NCBI GenBank assembly: GCA_021153285.1
Contig: JAGKTT010000002.1
Location: 46,069 to 110,068 of the forward strand
DNA length: 64,000 bases
Direction: 5' to 3'
Source: Bacteroidia bacterium
GTDB taxonomy: Bacteria > Bacteroidota > Bacteroidia > Bacteroidales > UBA932
The notes beneath the pieces were generated by a model that saw nothing but the letters and a program-made list of their open reading frames with translations, had not been told where the DNA came from and did not search any database. Positions 54,202 to 63,334 of the stretch are shown piece by piece; the stretch's first letter is position 1; each line of letters starts with the position of its first letter. A program made the position numbers and the translations under genes.

Positions 54202-55248
54202 TTAGTCGTTAATAGGGGCAAGAATCCTGTCGCGTCCGCTTCCCTGGTTCATAAGGAAATAGTCGACGTCCTGGTCCTGCACCAGTTTCATTACATAAAA
54301 GTCATCTATAAACAGACGCGATCCCTTGCCGTTTCCGGATGCTCCTGAAGTGATCTTCAGACAAGTGTTCACACCCACAGGATTATTCTCCACAGATGAT
54401 ATGAAGACTATGAAGTTGGTCTCCGGCTTCCAGAGTCCCTCCTGAGTCACGGCATTGGTTGTGATGTCCACAGTCTCAAGAGTGAGGCTGGTCTTGCCTT
54501 CCGCGGCAAAATCGCGGATGACACCGCCGCCCACGACATCCACCTTGAATGACTTATCGTCACCCGGATAGGCCGCTACCTTGAACGAAACCATAAGGAG
54601 GGAGTCGTATCTATGAAGACCATTGGTCGGAGTCACCAGATTTCCCTTGGTGCCGTTTCCGTCACCGATCTTCAGGTGTCCGTACCTTCCGAAGCAGGCC
54701 AGGGCAGTTTCAGAAGAGAACCCTTTCTTCTTAAGGGCGTCAGACCAGCTTTCAAAAGGCATCTCACCAGACGCATCGTCAGGGAGCCACGAGCCATACT
54801 TGAAGTCAGAGAAGTCGTTGCCGGTCCTTTCGATCGCACCCTGATGCACGGAAAGAAACGCCGCGAGATTGACTTCAGGTTTGGTCACGGACAGCGTGCC
54901 TGTCCTGCGGGTGTAGAGAACACCTTCCGACCTGCCGATGTAGTTCAGAGTCACTTTCCAGACAGAAGGGACATCTGTCTTCTCACAAGCCGATACCTCC
55001 AGCCAAGGAGTGCCTGCCGCATCCTGCCAGAACACATTGAAATCTGTCACATCAGTCCTGATGTACAGTTCCGAAGTGCCTTCAAGGACGTCTACGCAGA
55101 ACTCCTTCAGAGGCTCATCGCTGCAGTCCGCCAGGGCGTGGATCTCGAATCCATCCGTGCGAGGTGCATTACGGTCGTCCTTGGAGCACGCCACAAGGGC
55201 AAGTCCGAGCATTGCCAGCGGAATCAATGTCGATAGTTTTAACTTCAT
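54202..55248 (-). CDS. Uncharacterised lipoprotein between EEP and SusC genes
   Basis: This 348-residue lipoprotein (signal to LALVAC) has a first domain of about 120 residues (GTSELYIRTDVTDFNVFWQDAAGTPWL, typical BACON-like beta strands) and a second, about 220 residues, ending SRLFIDDFYVMKL, the pattern of galactose-binding-like jelly-roll domains. I do not recognise a family. Position 8 bases before SusC and 6 bases after the EEP gene suggests a surface binding role in the same system. Confidence 0.75.
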   Translation of the reverse strand: MKLKLSTLIPLAMLGLALVACSKDDRNAPRTDGFEIHALADCSDEPLKEFCVDVLEGTSELYIRTDVTDFNVFWQDAAGTPWLEVSACEKTDVPSVWKVTLNYIGRSEGVLYTRRTGTLSVTKPEVNLAAFLSVHQGAIERTGNDFSDFKYGSWLPDDASGEMPFESWSDALKKKGFSSETALACFGRYGHLKIGDGNGTKGNLVTPTNGLHRYDSLLMVSFKVAAYPGDDKSFKVDVVGGGVIRDFAAEGKTSLTLETVDITTNAVTQEGLWKPETNFIVFISSVENNPVGVNTCLKITSGASGNGKGSRLFIDDFYVMKLVQDQDVDYFLMNQGSGRDRILAPIND

Positions 55249-55254
55249 AAGATA

Positions 55255-56208
55255 TTATTTGATTTTGAAATTGACTATGATGGGGAGATGGTCGGAAGGA
55301 TCCTGGAAGTTCTTCACAGACGCGTGTCTGTGAGGCCTTGTATACTCATCCTCTACAATCTGTGCGTCCTCCACAAGCCCATATAGGGCCGGAGACAGGT
55401 AAACGAAGTCTATCCTCTTGTATTCGAATGTAGTGGTGTAGAAATTGCGCGGATGCCTTTCCCAGATGACATCCACATAAGGGGTGTTCTTCAGTATGTA
55501 GTCGTGCACAAGAAGCCTCGAATCTCCCTCCGGGAACTTGTAAACCCAGTTGTCCTTCGGCGAGACGGCATTGAAGTCACCTGCCATAAGCCAGTAGTTA
55601 TCCTCCGCCTGAGGGTCCGTAAGAATAGTATTCTCACATATCCAGGTCATCTCTTCCAGACGGTTGACATCACCCTCATTACGTGCCGCACTGGCGTCAC
55701 GCTCTTCCTTTGAAGCCTCCTTGTACCTGAAATGAGACTTCTGCGGCCAGGTATGCAGCGATACTATGTTGAAGGTCTTTCCATAGGCCTTCACGCGCGC
55801 CCACCCAGCTCCGTGGGTCACTACGATCCGGTCGTCACCGACAATCTTCTTCACGTTCTCTATCGGGAACTTCGACGTGATCACCTGTGGATAGCCGTCA
55901 CGATGACCTGCCACATATATATGTTTATGTCCATACCTCGGAGCCACCTCATCCCAGATGAAATAACGGTCCTCCCGAGGAAGGCGCTTGGAAGTTCCAG
56001 TGTAATAGATGGTCTCTGCCTCGCACCATATGCACACATCCGCATCCTGGGCCTTGACCCATTTCACGAATGCATCATAGTTATCCTCCTGACCGGCCCA
56101 CATACCGTTCTGGATGTTCCAGTAGAGCACCTTCAGTTCCTTTCCCCGTGCATCGGCAACGGCCAGGGAAAGGACAGCGGCCATTACCAGAATGATAATC
56201 TTCTTCAT
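55255..56208 (-). CDS. Secreted endonuclease/exonuclease/phosphatase (EEP) family protein
   Basis: This 317-residue protein has a cleavable Sec signal (to VADARG) and then a full DNase-I-like EEP fold: VLYWNIQNGMW (metal/Asn), CEAETI (Glu), GDFNAVS (Asp-Asn) and SDHLP (Asp-His). The family includes DNases, sphingomyelinases and inositol phosphatases; the substrate cannot be read here. It has no lipobox, so it is probably periplasmic or secreted. It is clearly paralogous to the C-terminal half of the upstream 840-residue lipoprotein, from which it is separated by one base. Confidence 0.9.
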   Translation of the reverse strand: MKKIIILVMAAVLSLAVADARGKELKVLYWNIQNGMWAGQEDNYDAFVKWVKAQDADVCIWCEAETIYYTGTSKRLPREDRYFIWDEVAPRYGHKHIYVAGHRDGYPQVITSKFPIENVKKIVGDDRIVVTHGAGWARVKAYGKTFNIVSLHTWPQKSHFRYKEASKEERDASAARNEGDVNRLEEMTWICENTILTDPQAEDNYWLMAGDFNAVSPKDNWVYKFPEGDSRLLVHDYILKNTPYVDVIWERHPRNFYTTTFEYKRIDFVYLSPALYGLVEDAQIVEDEYTRPHRHASVKNFQDPSDHLPIIVNFKIK

Positions 56209-56209
56209 A

Positions 56210-58732
56210 TCAGTTCATCTTGAAGTCCACGAGAATCGGTCTGTGATCCGAAGGACGGCAGAAATAGCCCTTGTCAGAGACACTCTTGTCCTGGCTGAGG
56301 ACCGTCCACGAGTCTATGATTATGGCTGTGCTTTCTATGCGGTCATACATTGCAGGAGATGCATATATGAAATCTATTCTCCTTGAGTCTCCGTTAATCG
56401 ACGAGAAGAAGTCCTCCGGTGCATTCCTCTCCGCAATGATATCCTTCAGATAGTCCTTGCCGAGGATATGGTCGTGCAGGAGCCAGTTTGTATCGTTGAT
56501 GCCGGTGTGATGCTCGGCATCCAGGCTTGAGATGGAGTTAAAGTCTCCCATCATAAGCCAGTTGGACTGCGAAGGATATTTTTCTATAGTCTGCTCATAC
56601 ACATACCTGATCTCCTTTTCACGATGGTAGTCGCCTTCATACAATGCAGCAGAGGCATTCTGAGCGTCGGTACCGGAGCTTGTATATTTAGGGTCATAGG
56701 CGTGCGCGAACGCGTGGAAGGACACGAAATATACACTGTGGCCGTTGAACTCCACTTCGAAGAGGCCTGAGCCGTGCTCGACATATGCATCGGTGGTACC
56801 GATCTGACCTATTTTGGCCAAGGTGTTTATCGGATATTTCGATGTGATGATCTGAGGGTAGTTGTCCCTGTCCTCGCTCTTGCTCCAGTAATTATGTCCA
56901 TAACGCTGCGCCACTGAAGCCCATGCGTTCGGGAGAATCCTGTTGGTGCCGTAGACCTTGTCACCCGAAGTGTTGAAGATGGTCTCGCCCTCGCACCATA
57001 CACAGACATCCGGATTGTATTTCTTGACCCAGGCCACGAAATTGTTGTAGTTGTTGTCCTGGTCCGCCCACATTCCGTTCTGGATGTTCCAGCACATGAC
57101 CCTGAGGGTGGATCCATCACGGTCTGCATGGTCCTTAAGGGTTCTTACCTGATAGTTGTCAAGATAGAAACGATATGCACCGGGCTTGGAGTGGGATGCA
57201 GCTGTGGTCAGAGTGAATGTTGACTTGTCATTCATGTTCCTGACCGTGAGTTCCACATTATGCCATCTGCCATCCGATGCAGGAAGAGTCACTGCCGACC
57301 TGTCCAGAGCCGCAGTCGATCCGGTCTTGGAGAACTTGCGGGAGAAGACAGTCTCCGGAAGTTCGGTCCCGTCCACCATGCAGGATATTATATTTCCACC
57401 GTTTGTTGCCTTGAACGACAGATCATCATCGAAGTCAGAGGCTGCACATATGTCAAAGCTGATGACGATATCCCTGTGAGCATCCGAAATCTCTCCTGCA
57501 AAGACAGGTTCCACTATTCCATTATATGTGTCACCGACTGATATATAGCCTTGATATTCCTGGCAACGGTAAAGTCTGAGATATCCGCCTATGTTACGGC
57601 TCTTGATATATGAATCCGAGAGATATCTCGACCCGGAAACATCCTTTCCTTCCGTCACCGAAAGATTTGATTCCTGGATATACCCAGCTCCGGCCATTTC
57701 ATATGAGACAGGATAAAGAGGTGTCTCATATCCGCTCAGAGTCCTGCCGCTCTTGATCGTCATATCACCTGCCACAGGATTCATTCCGAAGGAGTCCTCA
57801 CCGGCAACCACATCTCCGCCCCAGACCATGTTGTCGAAGCCTTCATAAAAAAGAAGATTCTTGTCCGGCTTCCATGTCACCATGCAGGAATGGACCTTAT
57901 CCTTGTCAACAGTGAACGAAGGTATGCTTGTCCTGCACATCAGGTGGTCAGCACTGCATATGGTAACTTCCAGTCCCTTGGAATATTGTCCCGAACGAAC
58001 CGGAATCATGAATACGTTTCCTGACGAAGAGACAAATGCCCCCCTGTTGGTGCAGTTCAGGACCATGAACGGCAGTCCCTTTTCCATCTTGAAGGACCTG
58101 GTCTGAGGATCATATGAACCTGTTCCACCTAATATGGTTCCCTGTGGGTCAGTCACCTTTATGGAGGATATGGAAGTCATTCCCTGGACGGTCAGACCTA
58201 TCATTGACAGTCCGGATGAGAAGGACAGCAGATTGCCTTTTTCTTCATCGTAGGATGCGTATTTCGGAAGGACAGTCAGGGTATTTCCCAAGGTATGGTA
58301 CGCATATGCAAAAGGATGTACAACATCTTCCAGTGGTGTGTCGCCATGGTATTTCGTCGTCTCCTCCGTGACCAGTACAGCTTCATAGACAGCCGCTTCC
58401 GAATCCTCAACATCCACATAGACCTTCCCGTCATCCTGTACGGCAGGCACATATGCCTTACCGTTCACGGTGACCGTCACCTTGGTCCAGTCAGTTCTGC
58501 CGCCCGCAGCCTCCACTAAAGGGGAATCCTGCAGGAGAAATCTGGCCATTCCGTCTTTAATCTCGAGACTGTCCCCCACTTCCGGTTTCTGGGTCTGGGT
58601 TGTATCCTGTTCCGGAGTCTGAGTTGTATCAGTCGGCTCCTGATCCGGTTCTTCCGGCTGTTCGATCTGCGGATCACATGCGACGAAGCCGAGAACGATC
58701 AACACGATAATCGCTGATATTGTCTTTTTCAT
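56210..58732 (-). CDS. Lipoprotein with accessory domains and C-terminal EEP phosphoesterase domain
   Basis: This is an 840-residue lipoprotein (signal to LGFVAC, Cys19). A Pro/Thr/Gln linker comes first, then two to three beta domains (about 60-290, and about 300-530 with a jelly-roll-like LLFYEGFDNMVWGGD start and FYLDNYQV end). A C-terminal EEP domain (about 537-840) has CWNIQNGMW, CEGETI, GDFNSIS and SDHRP. It is therefore a surface-anchored metal-dependent phosphoesterase or nuclease with likely binding modules in front. It begins 10 bases after the MFS gene; the second EEP starts one base after its stop. Confidence 0.88.
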   Translation of the reverse strand: MKKTISAIIVLIVLGFVACDPQIEQPEEPDQEPTDTTQTPEQDTTQTQKPEVGDSLEIKDGMARFLLQDSPLVEAAGGRTDWTKVTVTVNGKAYVPAVQDDGKVYVDVEDSEAAVYEAVLVTEETTKYHGDTPLEDVVHPFAYAYHTLGNTLTVLPKYASYDEEKGNLLSFSSGLSMIGLTVQGMTSISSIKVTDPQGTILGGTGSYDPQTRSFKMEKGLPFMVLNCTNRGAFVSSSGNVFMIPVRSGQYSKGLEVTICSADHLMCRTSIPSFTVDKDKVHSCMVTWKPDKNLLFYEGFDNMVWGGDVVAGEDSFGMNPVAGDMTIKSGRTLSGYETPLYPVSYEMAGAGYIQESNLSVTEGKDVSGSRYLSDSYIKSRNIGGYLRLYRCQEYQGYISVGDTYNGIVEPVFAGEISDAHRDIVISFDICAASDFDDDLSFKATNGGNIISCMVDGTELPETVFSRKFSKTGSTAALDRSAVTLPASDGRWHNVELTVRNMNDKSTFTLTTAASHSKPGAYRFYLDNYQVRTLKDHADRDGSTLRVMCWNIQNGMWADQDNNYNNFVAWVKKYNPDVCVWCEGETIFNTSGDKVYGTNRILPNAWASVAQRYGHNYWSKSEDRDNYPQIITSKYPINTLAKIGQIGTTDAYVEHGSGLFEVEFNGHSVYFVSFHAFAHAYDPKYTSSGTDAQNASAALYEGDYHREKEIRYVYEQTIEKYPSQSNWLMMGDFNSISSLDAEHHTGINDTNWLLHDHILGKDYLKDIIAERNAPEDFFSSINGDSRRIDFIYASPAMYDRIESTAIIIDSWTVLSQDKSVSDKGYFCRPSDHRPILVDFKMN

Positions 58733-58742
58733 CTTTCTATGA

Positions 58743-60170
58743 TTATATTTCCTGTTGTCTTTTTTTCCAGTTGAATATCGGCAGGATGAAGGAAATCACC
58801 GCTGCACCTACCCAGAAGAGGGATACGTATGTGAAGTCATACCGGACTATCTCTCCTGTGACCTCATCGCGTAGTGCCTGACCGTCAATAAGCCAACCGC
58901 TGATCACATTCATCAGACCGGCAGCCACATACGAAGCAAGTCCCACGATTCCGAGGGCAGCACCCGTAGCCTTTCTCGGCACAAGATCCACAGCCATCAG
59001 ACCGCCGATGAAACATATGAGGACTCCGATGGAGATTCCGAACAGGGTCATTGCCAGGACATTGACAAACCAGCTGTCCCCTCCGTAAAGGAAGAGCAGC
59101 AGTGCAATCGATTCCAGGATTCCGGCTGCAAGGGCCGGCCATTTCCTGTCACCTCTGAAGAGTGTGTCTGAGATCCATCCTGCAGCCACTGTACCGATGA
59201 TTCCCATGACTGTATTGACAGCAATAATGAAAGCGGCCTCCTGAAGTCCGAAACCTTTGACCTTCTGAAGGAAGAACATTCCCCACTCGTTGATGGCATA
59301 GCGGCTCATATACATGAAAGCACTTGACAGAGCAAGGATCCACACTCCAGGATTGCGGAGAACTGCTCTCTGAATGCGTCCGGACTCGGCCTTTTCATCT
59401 GCTGCGCCGACCTCCTTCGCCTTTGCCTCCATCTCAAGCTGCTCTCTGCTCTTCTCTCCCGCGAGGATCTCCACAGGCTCAAGTCCCTTGCTTTCAGGAT
59501 TGTCATGCAGCCACAGGATTATGAGTGAGACACCGAGCACACCGGCAAGGGCAGCACCGAAAAATCCCCACTGCCAGCCGGCAGCACCTACCAGAAGGCT
59601 TACGAACACGAAAGACAAGCCTTCTCCGAAGTTATGCGAGGCACTGAAGAACCCATAAAAAGTACCTCTGATCTTGAGAGGATACCACCTTGACAATGAA
59701 ATGATTGCAGGTGGGGCACCCATGGATTGGGACCAGCCGTTGATTGTCCACATGATGGCAAACATCAGGAACATGACTCCACCTGTGACTCCGGCAAGAC
59801 CTTCCCATACACCGAGAAAGCCCATGATGAAGTTTGCGGCAGACGACAGAATCAGCCCGGTCGCCATAAATTTCTTTATGTTGCAATGATCGGCCAGAAA
59901 GCCATTGATGAATTTGCCGACTGCATAGGTCCAGTAAAGGCAGGCTCCGATGATACCAAGCTGGGTGGCATCCAAAAATCCGGCATCAATTATAGGCTGC
60001 TTCATCACATTGAGCGATGTGCGGCACACATAATATAGACTGTATCCGATTGTCGCGGCGATAAAAGCCTGGGTACGGAGCTTTCTATAGGTCTTATCCG
60101 CCTTCTCCGCAGGCACTTTTGCCACGGAAGGTCCGCTCACCCTATAGAATTCAAGGAATCTTTTGAGCAT
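58743..60170 (-). CDS. Organophosphate:phosphate antiporter-like MFS transporter (GlpT/UhpT type)
   Basis: This 475-residue protein has about 12 TM segments. GlpT/UhpT-type (OPA family) landmarks are SLYYVCRTSLNVMKQ (conserved Arg after TM1), NGFLADHCNIKKFMATGL (MFS loop motif), RGTFYGFFSASHNFGEG (conserved His of GlpT) and a large cytoplasmic central loop (about 210-260). OPA proteins import glycerol-3-phosphate or hexose-6-phosphate in exchange for phosphate. Its place at the head of an operon with two EEP phosphoesterases and SusCD is the main clue that the substrate is phosphorylated. Exact substrate is unknown. Confidence 0.9.
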   Translation of the reverse strand: MLKRFLEFYRVSGPSVAKVPAEKADKTYRKLRTQAFIAATIGYSLYYVCRTSLNVMKQPIIDAGFLDATQLGIIGACLYWTYAVGKFINGFLADHCNIKKFMATGLILSSAANFIMGFLGVWEGLAGVTGGVMFLMFAIMWTINGWSQSMGAPPAIISLSRWYPLKIRGTFYGFFSASHNFGEGLSFVFVSLLVGAAGWQWGFFGAALAGVLGVSLIILWLHDNPESKGLEPVEILAGEKSREQLEMEAKAKEVGAADEKAESGRIQRAVLRNPGVWILALSSAFMYMSRYAINEWGMFFLQKVKGFGLQEAAFIIAVNTVMGIIGTVAAGWISDTLFRGDRKWPALAAGILESIALLLFLYGGDSWFVNVLAMTLFGISIGVLICFIGGLMAVDLVPRKATGAALGIVGLASYVAAGLMNVISGWLIDGQALRDEVTGEIVRYDFTYVSLFWVGAAVISFILPIFNWKKRQQEI

Positions 60171-60324
60171 ATAATTAGTTTCGTGTTATTTACTAATGAC
60201 GTATAGAAACGACTTATCACCCAAAAGAATTTCAATTTTTTCTAATTCCAGCTAAAAATATCCGGAGCAGATCTCACTCTTCTTCGGCTTCGACGAAATC
60301 ACCTACCCGTCAGTCCGCCGGGAA

Positions 60325-61008
60325 CTAAAAACCGACCTTTTCCTTGACGGAGAACTTTCCTTTAACAATCTTCTCAAGTTCTCGATCGTCTACAATGCTT
60401 TTGTTCTTACGGAGCCTTTCTCTGAAGGCTTTAGGGTAGCCCTCGTACGCTTCAGGATAGAGTGAAACCATATACGCATCTTTAAGGAGTTTCTCCTTTT
60501 CGCTTTTGGTCAGCAGATCCGACTGGTATAGTTCCATATATTTCTTGCCCAGATACATCTCGCTGTTTGTGAAATGAACCAGTACTGCGACAAGAGTCAC
60601 CGTCAAGATCAGAGTTGATATCGCTAATCCTATAATCAATTTCTTGGCAGTATCTTTAACCATGCTCCAAGAGGCCGAATACGAATAATGATCATGCCTA
60701 TGTTCATGTTGGATCTTTATCTTTGTCGCACCGACGGCTTCCTTAACTTCCTGATGGATGATAGGACGCATCATGCCTGCTATAACCTTCAAAAAATCAT
60801 CGGTATCCGGCAGAGCACAAGGAGTAGCCTTGACGGCATTTGTAACCTTCTCCACCTCTTTTTGAGGAATCTCAGCTTCGGGCCGTTTCTTGATTGCCAT
60901 AGACATAGTGGAGATAGTCTTCTCGTTAGACGCTTTATAGGTTTTGGCTGCTTCTACCAATTCCGGTATTTGCCCGAGGGCTTCAATTAAAATTTCTGTT
61001 TCTTCCAT
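60325..61008 (-). CDS. Membrane protein of the mobilisation region
   Basis: This 227-residue protein has a cytoplasmic N-terminal half, a His/Tyr-rich patch just before the membrane (HEHRHDHYSYS, about 100-110), one TM (about 122-147, LIIGLAISTLILTVTLVAVLV) and a charged C-terminus. I do not recognise a family. Its ATG overlaps the relaxase stop by one base, so it is co-translated with the mobilisation genes and is probably an accessory mobilisation protein. Confidence 0.6.
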   Translation of the reverse strand: MEETEILIEALGQIPELVEAAKTYKASNEKTISTMSMAIKKRPEAEIPQKEVEKVTNAVKATPCALPDTDDFLKVIAGMMRPIIHQEVKEAVGATKIKIQHEHRHDHYSYSASWSMVKDTAKKLIIGLAISTLILTVTLVAVLVHFTNSEMYLGKKYMELYQSDLLTKSEKEKLLKDAYMVSLYPEAYEGYPKAFRERLRKNKSIVDDRELEKIVKGKFSVKEKVGF

Positions 61009-62801
61009 TATAATTTTGGTTTAGATGATTGTCCTTGACGATGAGTTTCTGCATGGTATATCCTTGAGGCTTGAGCCATTCGTTGACGTGCCTCCTCGCG
61101 GGCACGTTCTTCTGCCGCGATCTTATACGCAGGCTTCTGACCGGTCATAGTTTCCCACTTATTCAGCATACTCGTCACGCGTTCCGTAGTGAACAGATCT
61201 GATGCGTAATATGTCTGACCCTTATGGATGATCTTGAGGTCTGACACACCTCCATTGGGATGAAAATGTGGCTCACACCCGAAGTTCTGAGTCAGGAGAT
61301 TAAGGTCCAGCTCCAGTTTGTCATAGGAGCCGACAAAGATCTGGTAGAAACTGGCCCCGAAGTCCGGATGGCTGTTCTGACGCGTAGCCTCGACTGTCTC
61401 CATGAGTTTTCCTTCCTGTACCAGTCTCTTCAGTCCTTTGAGAGTTTCTTCGGAAAGTGAAGAAGACTTCTGCAACATATCCTTCAGGGTGTCAAGTTCT
61501 ATCTTCAGACTTTGGCGTTCATCTTTCACATCAATGTATTGTTTGAGTGTGTCCGATTTCATCTGCTTAAGGCCTTCCTGCTTGACTTTCAGGTTCTCGA
61601 TGTCATGTCTTATGTTTCTGGCATATTCCCGTAGGTTTCTGATGTGCGCTATGGCAGAGCGTTTCTGAGCATCAGCTACTATGCATCCCACCAGTGCGAG
61701 TATCAGGGCCGGTGCCGGATTGACGGCTGCGATGAGCAGACAGAATCCCTTTATGCATGCTTTGCTTGTCCTGGCCTTGCTGATTTCATTTTGGAGACGA
61801 TCTATCTCTGAATATACCTTTTTCAGCCTGTCATATTTTTCGGAGATTCTCTCAGAGCACACCCCGTATTTATCTCTGGCATCGACATACATGTTGAAGG
61901 CATTATTGCATGACTCCTTAACTGAAGTCAACAGAGGCTGGTAATAACTGTGATATGTATTCCAGAAGGTGTTCATCGCCCGCTTTTCCTTCGGCTGGGC
62001 CTCTTGCTGACGCATATACTCCTTCTGAGCCTCAGGCACATGGGATTCGTTTGCAAGCTGCTCGACATAGCGGAGGATGGACTCATTGACTTCCTTCATG
62101 ACATCACTTTCCCTGACCACCTCCCGTATCATGGACTCGCGCTGCTCGACGCTGCCGTGTTTCATCGTGTTGTAGTAGTCATAGCTGTTTTCAGTCTTAC
62201 GGTCAAAGCCGAAGGACCTGTCGAACATCTGTTCACATGAACGGTAGAAGGCGTCACGATCGAAGCCACGTTTTATCACTCCGCTGCTCTCACCTCGGTG
62301 ATTGGTCATCGGTGAGATCTTGCGGGAGCCTGTCGCATCCTTGCGACTGACTATCACATGAACATGCAGCCCCGGTTTGAAGCCTTCCCTATACTCGTGG
62401 ACGGTGTAGTAGTACTTCAGGTCTGCATGAGACCGTATGTCATCACACTTGAAGTTCCCGGCATAAATATCCATCGTTCCTTCGACTACCTTATGTACAC
62501 CTGCCAGAATTTCTTCTCTGGAGTCACCCATCGCCTTCACCTCTTCATCGGAGAAAGAGAGGATGACGGAGTAGAACTTCGCATCGTCCCTATGCAGCTG
62601 GCCGGTGTTAGAGTCTATTGACTTTACCAACTCCATCTTGTTCACCGCTGCACCGAAAGGGTCAAAGAACGGAATGGTCGAATCCATCATCCCGGCTTCC
62701 ACTTTCTCATTGTTTTCATGCTCAAGATAGTTGGCATAGCCCAAGCAACTGCCGGTGTTATGGCCACCGGCAATGCCTTTACTTTGAATCTTTACATTCA
62801 T
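61008..62801 (-). CDS. BtgB/DUF5712-like relaxase (mobilisation protein)
   Basis: This 597-residue protein has the HUH-type signature YYTVHEYREGFKPGLHVHVIVSRKD (about 130-154; HxH). An N-terminal segment IAGGHNTGSCLGYANYLEHEN and a long C-terminal coiled-coil region (about 300-470) are also visible. It fits the DUF5712/BtgB type of Bacteroides mobilisable elements, which nick DNA at oriT so that a helper conjugation system can transfer it. Upstream is the BtgA-like partner (2-base spacing) and a candidate oriT at 63185-63334. Confidence 0.75.
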   Translation of the reverse strand: MNVKIQSKGIAGGHNTGSCLGYANYLEHENNEKVEAGMMDSTIPFFDPFGAAVNKMELVKSIDSNTGQLHRDDAKFYSVILSFSDEEVKAMGDSREEILAGVHKVVEGTMDIYAGNFKCDDIRSHADLKYYYTVHEYREGFKPGLHVHVIVSRKDATGSRKISPMTNHRGESSGVIKRGFDRDAFYRSCEQMFDRSFGFDRKTENSYDYYNTMKHGSVEQRESMIREVVRESDVMKEVNESILRYVEQLANESHVPEAQKEYMRQQEAQPKEKRAMNTFWNTYHSYYQPLLTSVKESCNNAFNMYVDARDKYGVCSERISEKYDRLKKVYSEIDRLQNEISKARTSKACIKGFCLLIAAVNPAPALILALVGCIVADAQKRSAIAHIRNLREYARNIRHDIENLKVKQEGLKQMKSDTLKQYIDVKDERQSLKIELDTLKDMLQKSSSLSEETLKGLKRLVQEGKLMETVEATRQNSHPDFGASFYQIFVGSYDKLELDLNLLTQNFGCEPHFHPNGGVSDLKIIHKGQTYYASDLFTTERVTSMLNKWETMTGQKPAYKIAAEERAREEARQRMAQASRIYHAETHRQGQSSKPKL

Positions 62802-62803
62802 GG

Positions 62804-63175
62804 CTAAAGGGCCTTTATTGTGTCCAACAATTGCGAGAAGGTTGTCTTCATCGCTGCCATGTCATTCCTCATCGGCGTCAGGATCTCCTCCTCCTGTTTT
62901 CGGATGAAAGAGATAATGCGGCTTACATCATTCCTCTTGGAGAGAGCGCTCAGAGACGTGACGACGAAAGCCAATACCTCTTCATAAGTCATGTCTTCAA
63001 GATTCAGGTCGGACTTCCTGCGGGCCTTGAATTTCGCGTTCCTCTCGAAGTCCGTGACGGCCCGGTCAACGTACTCACTCTGGGTCATCCCTCTCTTTTC
63101 AGAGTTCGCCTTGACGGCTTTCTGCGTCTTTGTCATGACGCTGATAGTGGAGTATTTGTTCTTTTTCATTGTCAT
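62804..63175 (-). CDS. BfmA/BtgA-family mobilisation protein
   Basis: This 123-residue protein has an N-terminal stretch like a ribbon-helix-helix DNA-binding domain (YSTISVMTKTQKAVKANSEKRGMTQSEYVDRAV) and a predicted helical C-terminal part. It matches the short BfmA/BtgA proteins that bind oriT and help the relaxase. It is directly upstream of the relaxase gene in the same operon. Confidence 0.8.
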   Translation of the reverse strand: MTMKKNKYSTISVMTKTQKAVKANSEKRGMTQSEYVDRAVTDFERNAKFKARRKSDLNLEDMTYEEVLAFVVTSLSALSKRNDVSRIISFIRKQEEEILTPMRNDMAAMKTTFSQLLDTIKAL

Positions 63176-63184
63176 TAAATCTTA

Positions 63185-63334
63185 ATGGTTGTTTAACATG
63201 GTTGGTTTTAATCGGTAATACCATTTCTAAGGTAGCGCAGCGCTGTATTTTGTCCCCGGAGGGCAAGAGCAGAATGGTACATTGTGCCATTCCCTCTTGC
63301 TCCTCATAAAGAGGACTTAAACCACTTCTTCAAG
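63185..63334. other. Candidate oriT with nested inverted repeats
   Basis: Upstream of the BtgA/BtgB-like genes is a 150-base non-coding region. GCAAGAG (63263-63269) pairs with CTCTTGC (63294-63300), and inside it GAATGG (63272-63277) with CCATTC (63287-63292). A further palindrome AGCGC-A-GCGCT lies at 63234-63244. This is typical of relaxase recognition sites. The nic site is not known. Confidence 0.5.

Noticed and set aside
60171..60324. Searched for an attachment site or promoter
   Set aside because: TTTG followed by TATACGTC on the minus strand is a poor promoter match and no direct repeat pairing with the other side of the mobile DNA is visible within the window.
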